Source of the DNA: an uncultured Oscillospiraceae bacterium
GTDB lineage: Bacteria; Bacillota; Clostridia; Oscillospirales; Oscillospiraceae
NCBI GenBank assembly: GCA_934661135.1
Contig: CAKUJA010000048.1
Span: forward strand, 1-16,997
Reading direction: 5' to 3'
DNA length: 16,997 nt
The translations under genes and the position numbers were made by a program. Shown here piece after piece: positions 1 through 6,798 of the stretch (positions within the stretch are counted from its first letter, which is position 1; each line of letters starts with the position of its first letter). The notes beneath the pieces are model-generated. The model was not told the DNA's origin and searched no databases. It was given only the letters and a program-made list of their open reading frames with translations.

Positions 1-105
1 GACCCTCATCCGTCTGCTTCGCAGACACCTTCCCCGGAGGGGAAGGCAATCCGCTGCGGCGGGGATGGGGCGGACAGAGTCGTCCGCCCCTACAAGGTAC
101 GGCGG
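1..105. repeat. Palindrome-rich intergenic repeat, copy 1
   Basis: This is the first of two direct copies 144 bp apart; bases 1-64 match 145-208 essentially exactly. It holds three successive hairpins: 12-17 with 21-26 (GTCTGC/GCAGAC), 28-35 with 39-46 (CCTTCCCC/GGGGAAGG) and 67-75 with 82-90 (GGGGCGGAC/GTCCGCCCC). The left edge is cut by the window, so the copy may be longer. No convincing protein is encoded; the short open frames here run straight through the hairpins. Similar CCTTCCCC-type palindromic repeats are, as I recall, common between genes in gut Clostridia. What mobilises them is not visible here. Confidence 0.85.
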
Positions 106-144
106 AAGATATGCGGCTGCGCCGATGCATTGCAACTGCTCCCA

Positions 145-247
145 GACCCTCATCCGTCTGCTTCGCAGACACCTTCCCCGGAGGGGAAGGCAATCCGCTG
201 CGGCGGGGACGGGCGGACAGGGGCGTCCGCCCCTACGGGTGCGGCGC
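145..247. repeat. Palindrome-rich intergenic repeat, copy 2
   Basis: This is the second direct copy. Hairpins fall at 156-161/165-170, 172-179/183-190 and 211-218/225-232. It differs from copy 1 mainly by a small indel near 208 and by changes in the loop of the third hairpin, while that stem stays intact. The linker before it (about 124-144) resembles the sequence before the copy at 3378, so the mobile or repeated unit probably includes some 20-30 bases of flank. The rest of the gene-free stretch 1-391 holds a 14-bp palindrome at 294-307 and the rpsU terminator. Confidence 0.85.
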
Positions 248-309
248 GAGCCGGTAGCGTGCAGAATGGGAGGCCAGTCGCGGTAGAATATTATGCCCAG
301 CTGGGCAGT

Positions 310-356
310 GGATATTTTTACAGACGAAAACGGCGCTCTGCTGATGCAGAGCGCCG
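310..356 (-). terminator. Rho-independent terminator of rpsU
   Basis: A perfect 10-bp stem, 332-341 with 346-355 (GGCGCTCTGC/GCAGAGCGCC), has a 4-base loop and sits 36 bp beyond the rpsU stop codon. In the minus direction the stem is followed by GTTTTCGTCTG and then a run of T after a short break, so the U-tract is imperfect. On the plus strand the tail GTTTGTTGTT is also T-rich, so the hairpin might act in both directions. Confidence 0.7.
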
Positions 357-391
357 CCTGTTTGTTGTTCGGTGATCGGAAAAAGGGAGAA

Positions 392-574
392 TTAGTAGAA
401 CTTCTTTCTGTTCTTCCGAGCAGCTTCAGACTTCTGCTTACGCTTCAGGCTGGGGCTGACATAATGCTCTCTCTTTTTGACCTCAGCGATGACGCCAGCC
501 TTTGCACAGCTGCGCTTGAACCGCTTCAGAGCATTTTCCAAGGATTCGCCTTCCTTGACGCGAACTTCAGACAT
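392..574 (-). CDS. rpsU: 30S ribosomal protein bS21
   Basis: The 60-residue product is a small subunit ribosomal protein of the bS21 family, which binds near the platform of the 30S subunit close to the anti-Shine-Dalgarno region of 16S rRNA. The sequence has the family start (MSEVRVKEGESLENALKRFK), the central VKKREHYVSPS segment and a very basic Lys/Arg tail, and its length is normal. The ATG at 572-574 follows a strong GGAGGGAGGG site about 6 bases upstream. It has its own consensus promoter (645-673) in the 146-bp gap after leuS and a terminator behind it, so it can be transcribed alone. No leuS terminator is obvious, so read-through from leuS is also possible. Confidence 0.95.
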   Translation of the reverse strand: MSEVRVKEGESLENALKRFKRSCAKAGVIAEVKKREHYVSPSLKRKQKSEAARKNRKKFY

Positions 575-644
575 TGTTTTCCCTCCCTCCGACGCAAGCG
601 GCTAAATCCAGCTTGCTTTCAGGGCCGAATTTATCGGCCTAATT

Positions 645-673
645 ATTATATTCAGCGGGCATGGGAATGTCAA
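645..673 (-). promoter_or_regulatory. Consensus sigma-70/SigA promoter of rpsU
   Basis: On the minus strand TTGACA (668-673) and TATAAT (645-650) are separated by exactly 17 bases (651-667); both hexamers are perfect consensus. Transcription would start near 638. That is the base of a 6-bp hairpin, 623-628 with 634-639 (GGCCGA/TCGGCC), so the rpsU mRNA would begin with a stem-loop. This fits strong constitutive expression of a ribosomal protein. Confidence 0.85.
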
Positions 674-720
674 GAATTATTTTTTTCAAATTCGCCAAAA
701 TCTACGCTACCCTGTCGGTT

Positions 721-3219
721 TTACTTCACGATCAGGTTCACGAGCTTGTTTTTGACGTGGATGACCTTGACGATCTGCTTGCCCTCGGTGAATTTGGCGA
801 CCTTCTCCTGCTTCAGCGCTTCGGCCACGACGGTCTCCTGGTCGCTGTTGACCGGAACGACGATCGTCCCGCGCAGCTTGCCGAGCACCTGAACGGCCAT
901 CTCGACCGAGGACGCGACGGTCTTGCGCTCGTCATATTCCGGCCACGGCATCTGCATGGCCATCTTGCCGTATTTCGCTGCAAATCCCTTTTGCTCCCAG
1001 AGCTCCTCGACCATATGCGGGGCAAACGGAGAGAGCATCAGCAGCAGCGTCTCAAAATCGCCGCGGGAAAGACCATTGGAGTAGAACTCGTTGACCATCG
1101 TCATCTGCGCGGCCAGCGCCGTGTTCATCTTCAGCGTGTCGATGTCGTCCGTGACCTTCTTGATTGTCTTGTGGACGATCGGCGCGTTCTTTTCAGACAC
1201 GCCCTCCTCGTCGGTCACGAGATCGGCGAGGTTCCAGACGCGGTCGAGGAAGCGCTTACAGCCCTTGACGGCTTCGTCCGACCAGGTGGCAACCTTTTCA
1301 AAGTCGCCGATAAACATGATATACAGACGCATGGTGTCCGCACCGTAGGCCTTGACGACATCGTCGGGGTTGACGACATTGCCGAGGGATTTCGACATCT
1401 TAACTGCCGGGCGGAGCGCCTGATTGCCATATTTTGCGATAAGCGCATCCTTCTCGGCCTGCGTGGAGACGTTGCCGACGTAGTGCGGGTTCTGGCCGAG
1501 GATCATGCCGTGGCTTGTGCGCTTGGCATACGGCTCTTTCGTGTGGACGACGCCGATGTCATAGAGGAACTTGTGCCAGAAGCGGGAATAGAGCAGGTGC
1601 AGCGTGGTGTGCTCCATGCCGCCGTTGTACCAGTCGACCGGCCCCCAGTAGTTCTCCGCTTCGTGCGAAACGGGTGCGTTGTCGTTGTGCGGGTCCATAT
1701 AGCGCAGGAAGTACCATGAGGAACCTGCCCACTGGGGCATGGTATCGGTCTCGCGCTTGGCAGGACCGCCGCAGCACGGGCAGGTGGTATTGACCCAGTC
1801 GGTCATCTTGGAGATGGGACTTTCGCCGTCGTCGGTCGGCTCGTAGCTTTCGACCTGCGGCAGCACCAGCGGAAGCTGATCCTCGGGCATGGGCACCCAG
1901 CCGCACTTCGGGCAGGAGATCATCGGGATCGGCTCGCCCCAGTAGCGCTGGCGGGAGAATACCCAGTCGCGCAGCTTGTAGTTGACCTTTTCATGCCCCC
2001 AGCCCTGCTCGACGGCATACTGCTTCATCGCGGGGATGGCTTCCTTGACGGTCATGCCGTTCAGGAAACCGGAGTTGACCATGATGCCGGTGTCATCCTT
2101 GAGCGTGAAGGCTTCCTTTGTGATGTCGCCGCCCTTGACGACCTCCACGATCGGCAGGCCGAACTTCGTGGCGAAGTCCCAGTCGCGCTGGTCATGCCCC
2201 GGGACGCCCATGACGATGCCGGTACCGTAGCTCATCAGAACGTAGTCGGAGACGAACATCGGCACGACCTTGCCGGTGGCCGGATTTGTGACCTCGATCC
2301 CCTCGAGGCGAACGCCGGTCTTGTCCTTGTTCAGCTCGCCGCGCTCGAAGTCGCTCTTGCGCGACGCCGCCTCCTGATAGGCTTCGACCTCATTCCAGTT
2401 TTTGATCAGCGGCTTCCACTTCTTCAGCAGCGGATGCTCCGGCGAGATGACCGTATAGGTCACGCCGAAGAGCGTGTCGACGCGGGTGGTGTAGACCGTG
2501 ATGTCGTCCTCGGTATTGGTTTTGAACGTGACCTCGGTGCCGGTGGAGCGGCCGATCCAGTTGCGCTGCTGGGTTTTGACGCGCTCGATGTAGTCGACGT
2601 CGTCCAGATCGTCGATCAGGCGGTCGGCGTATTTTGTGATGCGGAGCATCCACTGGGACTTTTCCTTGCGGACGACCGGCGCGCCGCAGCGCTCGCAGAC
2701 GCCCTCGACGACCTCCTCGTTTGCCAGCACGCACTTGCAGCTTGTGCACCAGTTAACGGGCATTGTGGTCTTGTAGGCAAGGCCGTTCTTATAGAGCTGG
2801 AGGAAAATCCACTGCGTCCACTTATAGTAGCTTGGGTCGGTCGTGTCGACGACGCGATCCCAGTCGAAGCCGTAGCCGAGCATCTTGAGCTGGCGGGTGA
2901 AGTTTTCGATGTTCTGCTTCGTCACGATGGCCGGATGGATGTGGTTCTTGATGGCGAAGTTCTCGGTCGGCAGGCCGAAGGCGTCAAAGCCGATCGGGTT
3001 CAGAACGTTGTAACCCTGCATCCGCTTTTTGCGGCAGATGATGTCCATTGCCGTGAACGGGCGCGGATGGCCGACGTGCAGGCCGGCCGCCGACGGATAC
3101 GGGAACTCGATCAGGCCGTAGAACTTCGGGCGCGGGTCGCCGGTGATGGCAGCGTAGGGTTTGGTTTCTTCCCACTTTTTCTGCCATTTGCTCTCAATGG
3201 CGGTAAAATCGTATTTCAT
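721..3219 (-). CDS. leuS: Leucyl-tRNA synthetase
   Basis: This cytoplasmic class I aminoacyl-tRNA synthetase charges tRNA-Leu. The 832-residue product has normal bacterial length. Visible are the HIGH-type motif HVGH at 48-51, Cys pairs of a zinc ribbon (CTSC at 158-161, CERC at 175-178), the CP1 editing domain at roughly 220-410 with the Thr-rich TTRVDTLFG (244-252) and GHDQRD (341-346), a second Cys cluster (CPKC 436-439, CPCC 480-483), the KMSKS loop at 607-611 and the C-terminal anticodon and leucine-specific region. The frame stays open upstream to 3354, but that stretch is translated repeat sequence. The ATG at 3217-3219 has a good AAAGGAG site 7 bases before it and begins the family-typical MKYDF. 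Expression should be controlled by the T-box leader at 3478-3722. Confidence 0.97.
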   Translation of the reverse strand: MKYDFTAIESKWQKKWEETKPYAAITGDPRPKFYGLIEFPYPSAAGLHVGHPRPFTAMDIICRKKRMQGYNVLNPIGFDAFGLPTENFAIKNHIHPAIVTKQNIENFTRQLKMLGYGFDWDRVVDTTDPSYYKWTQWIFLQLYKNGLAYKTTMPVNWCTSCKCVLANEEVVEGVCERCGAPVVRKEKSQWMLRITKYADRLIDDLDDVDYIERVKTQQRNWIGRSTGTEVTFKTNTEDDITVYTTRVDTLFGVTYTVISPEHPLLKKWKPLIKNWNEVEAYQEAASRKSDFERGELNKDKTGVRLEGIEVTNPATGKVVPMFVSDYVLMSYGTGIVMGVPGHDQRDWDFATKFGLPIVEVVKGGDITKEAFTLKDDTGIMVNSGFLNGMTVKEAIPAMKQYAVEQGWGHEKVNYKLRDWVFSRQRYWGEPIPMISCPKCGWVPMPEDQLPLVLPQVESYEPTDDGESPISKMTDWVNTTCPCCGGPAKRETDTMPQWAGSSWYFLRYMDPHNDNAPVSHEAENYWGPVDWYNGGMEHTTLHLLYSRFWHKFLYDIGVVHTKEPYAKRTSHGMILGQNPHYVGNVSTQAEKDALIAKYGNQALRPAVKMSKSLGNVVNPDDVVKAYGADTMRLYIMFIGDFEKVATWSDEAVKGCKRFLDRVWNLADLVTDEEGVSEKNAPIVHKTIKKVTDDIDTLKMNTALAAQMTMVNEFYSNGLSRGDFETLLLMLSPFAPHMVEELWEQKGFAAKYGKMAMQMPWPEYDERKTVASSVEMAVQVLGKLRGTIVVPVNSDQETVVAEALKQEKVAKFTEGKQIVKVIHVKNKLVNLIVK

Positions 3220-3261
3220 AACAAACTCCTTTTGTTGATATTCTTGTTTCTCACACTTTCC

Positions 3262-3331
3262 CGCCGCAGCGGAAAAGCCTTCCCCCGGGGGAAGGTGGCT
3301 GCGACGCGAAGCGGAGCAGACGGATGAGGGC
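3262..3331. repeat. Palindrome-rich repeat, inverted copy in leuS leader
   Basis: Read on the minus strand, this is the same element as at 1-105: GCCCTCATCCGTCTGC, then CACCTTCCCCC/GGGGGAAGG, then CCGCTGCGGCGGG. The first hairpin is altered by extra bases, but the CTTCCCC/GGGGAAG stem remains (about 3278-3295). It ends some 40 bp before the leuS start codon, so it is transcribed as part of the leuS 5' untranslated region. Confidence 0.75.
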
Positions 3332-3347
3332 ATGGAGCACTCATCCA

Positions 3348-3440
3348 AGTGCAACGCAACTCGTTACTGCTCCCCGGCCCTCATCCGCCCCAGTGTGCGT
3401 ACTGGGGCACCTTCCCCGAAGGGGAAGGCTTGCGGATCAT
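3348..3440. repeat. Palindrome-rich repeat, direct copy in leuS leader
   Basis: This copy has the orientation of the copies at 1-247. It begins with a related flank (TGCAACGCAACT...CTGCTCCC), then GGCCCTCATCCG, then two hairpins. The first hairpin has a different sequence from copy 1 (CCCAGT/ACTGGG, about 3390-3407) in the same position, and the second is the conserved CCTTCCCC/GGGGAAGG (about 3410-3428). The third hairpin of copies 1 and 2 is missing. The copy lies between the T-box terminator and the inverted copy at 3262-3331, within the leuS leader transcript. Confidence 0.7.
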
Positions 3441-3477
3441 CGAGGGCATCGCCCCTGCAACTGCTGCGGAAAGATGC

Positions 3478-3516
3478 AAAAACGCCCCTGACTGCGCGAT
3501 GCACAGTCAGGGGCGT
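3478..3516 (-). terminator. T-box attenuation terminator upstream of leuS
   Basis: A 13-bp perfect stem, 3504-3516 with 3482-3494 (ACGCCCCTGACTG/CAGTCAGGGGCGT), has a 9-base loop and runs into TTTTT at 3478-3482 on the minus strand. This is the OFF structure of the T-box. Its 5' arm contains the bases needed by the antiterminator. Confidence 0.9.
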
Positions 3517-3722
3517 GATGTACGCGGTACCACCCTGATTCAGCCGGTCTCCCGGCTCTCATTGCAGCCTGTAACGGAGCTGAACCGTCCCGCCTACTAA
3601 GCCTTTTCTTTTCAGCCGGGAGACTCCGGGGCCAGAGCGACCGATTCGCCTGCCGCCTTGCACCACCCGGCGGTTCTCTGAAAGGCATCGTTCGGGCACA
3701 TTCCCCTTCTTCGCCATATTAC
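3478..3722 (-). promoter_or_regulatory. T-box riboswitch of leuS
   Basis: On the minus strand this leader carries the T-box hallmark GGGTGGTACCGCG (about 3523-3535), which pairs with the tRNA acceptor end. Also visible are the stem I CAGAGA bulge and GGTG segment near 3660-3683, a CCGTTACAG segment near 3569-3577 typical of the region before the antiterminator, and an 11-bp long-range helix pairing 3614-3624 with 3547-3557. The antiterminator strand TCAGGG (3533-3538) can pair with CCCTGA (3507-3512), which is also the 5' strand of the terminator, so the two structures exclude each other. Uncharged tRNA-Leu should allow read-through into leuS. A CUC codon at 3635-3637 is a plausible leucine specifier, but I could not fold stem I well enough to prove it. 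Confidence 0.92.
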
Positions 3723-3728
3723 CAAGAC

Positions 3729-3757
3729 ATTGTACGCAAATTCGGCGGATTTGTCAA
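3729..3757 (-). promoter_or_regulatory. Promoter of the T-box leader and leuS
   Basis: On the minus strand TTGACA (3752-3757) and TACAAT (3729-3734) are spaced by exactly 17 bases. The predicted start near 3722 gives a leader of about 245 nt to the attenuation terminator. The -35 box begins only 4 bp after the rsfS stop codon. I see no terminator between rsfS and this promoter, so the upstream operon may also read into the T-box. Confidence 0.85.
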
Positions 3758-3760
3758 GTC

Positions 3761-4132
3761 TCAGGCGTGATTTTCCAGGATACTGTCGAGATTGACCCGT
3801 TTTCCGTCCTGCCAAAGGCGCTCAAGGTTATAGAACGCGCGCGTCTCCTGCGTGAACACGTGCACCACAAGGCACCCGAAGTCCATCAGCACCCAGGTAC
3901 CGGAGCGGTGACCCTCGCGGCTGAGCATCGGCTCGCCGGCGGCGTCCATCGCTTCTTCCACGGCGTCGCAGAGCGCCTTGACATGGGTGGAGCTGGTTGC
4001 CGTGCAGATCAGGAAATAATCCGCGAGCGTCGAAATATCGGTGATCTCAATCAGTTGGATGTCGACGCCCAGCTTGGCGTCGAGCGCTTTCGCGGCGGTT
4101 GCCGCAACCTGTTTGGCATTCATGGTTTCCAT
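3761..4132 (-). CDS. rsfS: Ribosomal silencing factor RsfS
   Basis: RsfS (DUF143/Iojap family) binds ribosomal protein uL14 on the 50S subunit and blocks joining of the subunits, lowering translation when nutrients are short. The 123-residue product covers the whole family domain: an N-terminal AAKALDAKLGVDI helix region, the conserved strand DYFLICTATSSTHVKAL (about 38-54), then GHRSGTWVLMDFGCLVVHVF and the closing YNLERLW. The first ATG is chosen because AAAGGAG lies 7 bases before it; a second Met three codons on is less well placed. It is the last gene of the smc-led cluster, 12 bp after the LCP gene. The neighbourhood of nadD, yqeK, LCP and rsfS is a familiar order in Clostridia. Confidence 0.93.
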   Translation of the reverse strand: METMNAKQVAATAAKALDAKLGVDIQLIEITDISTLADYFLICTATSSTHVKALCDAVEEAMDAAGEPMLSREGHRSGTWVLMDFGCLVVHVFTQETRAFYNLERLWQDGKRVNLDSILENHA

Positions 4133-4144
4133 GACATCTCTCCT

Positions 4145-5530
4145 TTAATTCCAGAAATCGCTGCCGGTCTCCGGGGTTGTCGGCTGCGCAGGCTGTTCCG
4201 GCTGCGTGGGTTCGGTTGTGCCGGGGTCAGTCGTACCCGGCTGCGTGGGTTCGGTGGGATTCGAGGGATCCGGCGTGTCGGGGTTCGTCGGATCGGTCGG
4301 ACTGCTCGGGTCTGTTGGCTCCGTTGGCTCCGGATTTTCCGGATTATCCGGCGTTTTGGGTTCCTCCGGCTCTGCCGGCTGAACCGGCTCTGCCTTCTGG
4401 AACGTGCGCGCCACCTCCGGGGTGACCACGTTCACGTTTGCCACCGTCAGATCGACATCGTAGGGGTTGAACGACTCATTGACGATCTTCACGATACTCG
4501 AAGCATAGAGCGGATAGTAGCTCGCGCCGTTGATCATCGCGCCCTCGCCCTCGACCGTGTAGGTCTTTATCGCGTCGAAATCGCACTTCATAAGCTGCTG
4601 CGCGAAATAAAGTATATTTCCCACGCTGAGATCCGTGATCACGTTTTCTTCAAAAATTTCCGCGTATTCCTTCAGCTTTGCCGCCGTCAGATTTTCAAGG
4701 GACAGGCATTGCTTGGCCAGCGCCTTCAAAAACTCCTGCTGCACCTTGGTGCGCTGGATGTCCTGCGAGGCGTAACCCTTGCGGAAACGGACAAGACCCA
4801 TGGCCTGCGTGCCGTCGAGCTTCTGCTCTCCGGCCTTGAGGTCGATCAGCAAATTCTGACTCGGGTCGGAATAGTACATATCCTGCGGGACATTGACCGT
4901 CACGCCGCCGACGAGATCGACAATCTTGATAAACGCATCGAGGTTGACAAGCACATAGCCGTCCATCTCGAAGCCGAGCAGGGACGACAGGCGGCGCTCC
5001 AGGCGCTCCATGCCCTCCTCCTTGCCGTTTGCGTAGACGGCGTTGATCTTCATCAGGCCGTTGTTTCCGTTCATCACGGCGGTATCGCGCGGGACGCTCA
5101 TCAGCGCGACCTCATGCGTCGCTTCATCGAGGTGCGCCACGATAATCGTGTCGGTGCGGTAGCCGTCGCCATCGGTGCCGGCAATGAGGATGTTGTAGAC
5201 GCCCTCGCGGTGGCTGGCCGGGACTTCCGTCTCAGTTTCCACCTGCTCGCCGGTCTCCTCATCCTCCTGCACGGCGGGGATTGTAACCGTCGGCTTTTTG
5301 ACCGTCTCCTCCTCGGGCAGAGGCTCCGTCTGCTCCGGCTCCGGCTGCTTCACCGGCGGCTTGACATTCGCCTTATAGACACCATATGCCACACCGGACA
5401 GCAGCGCCACAACCGCCACCGCGATAATGACGCCCTTCTGCCAGCACTTGAGACCATTTCCAGTTGTGTTTCGTTCCGTTTCCCGTTTTGCAACGTGCTC
5501 CGCGTTCTTCCGGTTGCCAAAGAGTTTCAT
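4145..5530 (-). CDS. LytR-CpsA-Psr (LCP) family cell-wall ligase
   Basis: LCP proteins attach anionic polymers such as teichoic acids or capsule from lipid carriers to peptidoglycan on the outer face of the membrane. The 461-residue product has a basic cytoplasmic N-terminus, one membrane helix at about 32-52, an acidic/proline linker to about 108 and the LCP domain at about 112-275. Recognisable there are YNILIAGTDG, YRTDTIIV (R125, D127), SVPRD (R148) and the Arg-rich stretch RFRKGYASQDIQR (248-260). A C-terminal tail of roughly 80 residues (378-455) is almost only Pro, Thr, Glu, Asp and Ser. The ATG overlaps the nadD-yqeK stop as ATGA, with AAAGGAA upstream. The exact polymer substrate cannot be told. 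Confidence 0.9.
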   Translation of the reverse strand: MKLFGNRKNAEHVAKRETERNTTGNGLKCWQKGVIIAVAVVALLSGVAYGVYKANVKPPVKQPEPEQTEPLPEEETVKKPTVTIPAVQEDEETGEQVETETEVPASHREGVYNILIAGTDGDGYRTDTIIVAHLDEATHEVALMSVPRDTAVMNGNNGLMKINAVYANGKEEGMERLERRLSSLLGFEMDGYVLVNLDAFIKIVDLVGGVTVNVPQDMYYSDPSQNLLIDLKAGEQKLDGTQAMGLVRFRKGYASQDIQRTKVQQEFLKALAKQCLSLENLTAAKLKEYAEIFEENVITDLSVGNILYFAQQLMKCDFDAIKTYTVEGEGAMINGASYYPLYASSIVKIVNESFNPYDVDLTVANVNVVTPEVARTFQKAEPVQPAEPEEPKTPDNPENPEPTEPTDPSSPTDPTNPDTPDPSNPTEPTQPGTTDPGTTEPTQPEQPAQPTTPETGSDFWN

Positions 5531-6726
5531 AGTGATTTCCTTTCGCGCAAAAGATACGCCCGCGCTTCCGCCGAAGCGCTGCAAACCTGTTTTCCTGTCT
5601 GCTTCAGATGGTGCAAGGTCTGCGTGAGTCCGAGCAGGACGCCCTCGTCCAGGTCGCGCCACGTCACCTCGCGCAGCTCGGCCACCTCGGGCAACTGTCT
5701 CGTGGGCTCGATGTAGTCAGCAATGTACAAAATCTTTTCCATCAGAGTCATATTGGCTCTGCCGGTTGTATGGTACGCAATCGCCGTGCAGACCTCAGGG
5801 CATTCGCCGAAGATCCGCTCCGCGACCCAGGCCGCGGTCTTGCCGTGGAGAATTCCGGGACTTTCCCGCTCCTCGTCCGTGACCGGAATGCCGTGGACGC
5901 GGCAAAACTCAATCTGCTGCGCACCGGACAGCGCCTTGGTCACATCGTGCAAAATCCCCGCCCGCGCAGCCAGACGCGCATCCGCGCCATAGCGCTGCGC
6001 CAGCTTAGCCGCCGTCTCGCTTGTGCCGACGGCATGGGCGCGCCGACCGGACTTATAGAGCGCCAGGCTCGTGTCCCGCAGCGCGTCGAACGGCAGATTG
6101 CGGTAGTCGCCGCCGAGACCGTACAGTCCGTGCTGCCGGATGTATTGCAGTACGGACGGCTGCAGCACCGTGTCGGCGATGCCGAAAAACAGCAGCCGCC
6201 GCGTCTCGGTTGATGAAATGTCCAAATATTCGTTGTGCAGCAGCGTAACCTCCGCGCCAAGCTCCGTCCGCAGCCGTTCGGCCTGCGCCTGAAGCCGTGC
6301 ACGCAGCTCCTCGTTCGCCGCGCTGCGCGCAAAGCAGACGAGCTTTGCCAGCGTTGCAATCTGCTCCGGCTCGCGCCACTGCGCAAACGAGAGGAACATA
6401 TCGGTGCCCATCATCAGCCAGAGCGTATCGCCGGGATGCCGTGCCGCGATCTCCCGCAGCGTATCGACGGTATAGCTCGCGCCGCTGCGTCGCAGCTCGA
6501 GGTCGCTGACCGAAAAGCCGTCCAGTCCTTCCACGGCCAGCCGCGTCAGCGCCAGACGCATTTCGGCGTCCGCTGAAAACGGGGAGAGCTGCTTGTGCGG
6601 CGGGACGGCCGCCGGGATGACCAGGACGCGATCGAGTCTCATCGACTGCCGGCACTGCTGCGCGGCAAGTATATGACCTTTATGCGGCGGATCGAAGGTA
6701 CCGCCGTAGATTCCGATGTTTGACAT
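5527..6726 (-). CDS. nadD: Fused NadD nicotinate-nucleotide adenylyltransferase and YqeK HD-domain hydrolase
   Basis: This single 399-residue chain joins two proteins usually encoded separately. Residues 1-203 are NadD, which makes deamido-NAD from nicotinate mononucleotide and ATP: GGTFDPPHKGH at 8-18 holds the HxGH nucleotidyl-transfer motif, and DISSTETRR at 169-177 is the ISSTxxR motif. Residues from about 208 are YqeK, an HD-type hydrolase reported to cleave Ap4A symmetrically: H231, the HD pair at 260-261 in LHDVTK, H294, H319 and D337 fit the metal-binding set. Both halves look intact. ATG at 6724-6726 is preferred over a GTG six bases upstream because AGAGG is 9 bases away from it. 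The stop overlaps the LCP start by 4 bases. Confidence 0.93.
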   Translation of the reverse strand: MSNIGIYGGTFDPPHKGHILAAQQCRQSMRLDRVLVIPAAVPPHKQLSPFSADAEMRLALTRLAVEGLDGFSVSDLELRRSGASYTVDTLREIAARHPGDTLWLMMGTDMFLSFAQWREPEQIATLAKLVCFARSAANEELRARLQAQAERLRTELGAEVTLLHNEYLDISSTETRRLLFFGIADTVLQPSVLQYIRQHGLYGLGGDYRNLPFDALRDTSLALYKSGRRAHAVGTSETAAKLAQRYGADARLAARAGILHDVTKALSGAQQIEFCRVHGIPVTDEERESPGILHGKTAAWVAERIFGECPEVCTAIAYHTTGRANMTLMEKILYIADYIEPTRQLPEVAELREVTWRDLDEGVLLGLTQTLHHLKQTGKQVCSASAEARAYLLRERKSL

Positions 6727-6798
6727 AGGCACCGTCCTCTGCTGTGTTGGAATTTCTCTCGTCCGGGCATTCCCGAACCGCTGCGGAACGCGGGCAGA

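Noticed and set aside
1..247. CRISPR array
   Set aside because: Only two large copies with internal hairpins are present, with no regular short repeats and spacers and no cas genes.
1993..3327. Long plus-strand open frame of 444 codons opposite leuS
   Set aside because: It is the antisense of a confidently identified gene with intact LeuRS motifs. Long antisense frames are common in GC-rich genes, and its translation is rich in V, D, L and R with no domain features.
3220..3354. Upstream extension of leuS by 45 codons
   Set aside because: The extension translates the inverted repeat copy and the leader. The strong AAAGGAG site and the normal N-terminus place the start at 3219.
5531..5662. 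Upstream extension of the LCP gene by 44 codons
   Set aside because: It lies inside the YqeK coding region. The ATGA overlap and ribosome binding site favour the start at 5530.
3767..5716. Plus-strand open frame of 649 codons opposite rsfS and the LCP gene
   Set aside because: It spans two recognised genes and their junction on the opposite strand. The translation is dominated by Arg, Leu and His as expected for a mirror frame, and no ribosome binding site supports it.
6727..6798. Promoter or terminator in the 72-bp gap between yhbY and nadD-yqeK
   Set aside because: I found no paired promoter boxes and no stable stem with a T-run, only the ribosome binding site of nadD.
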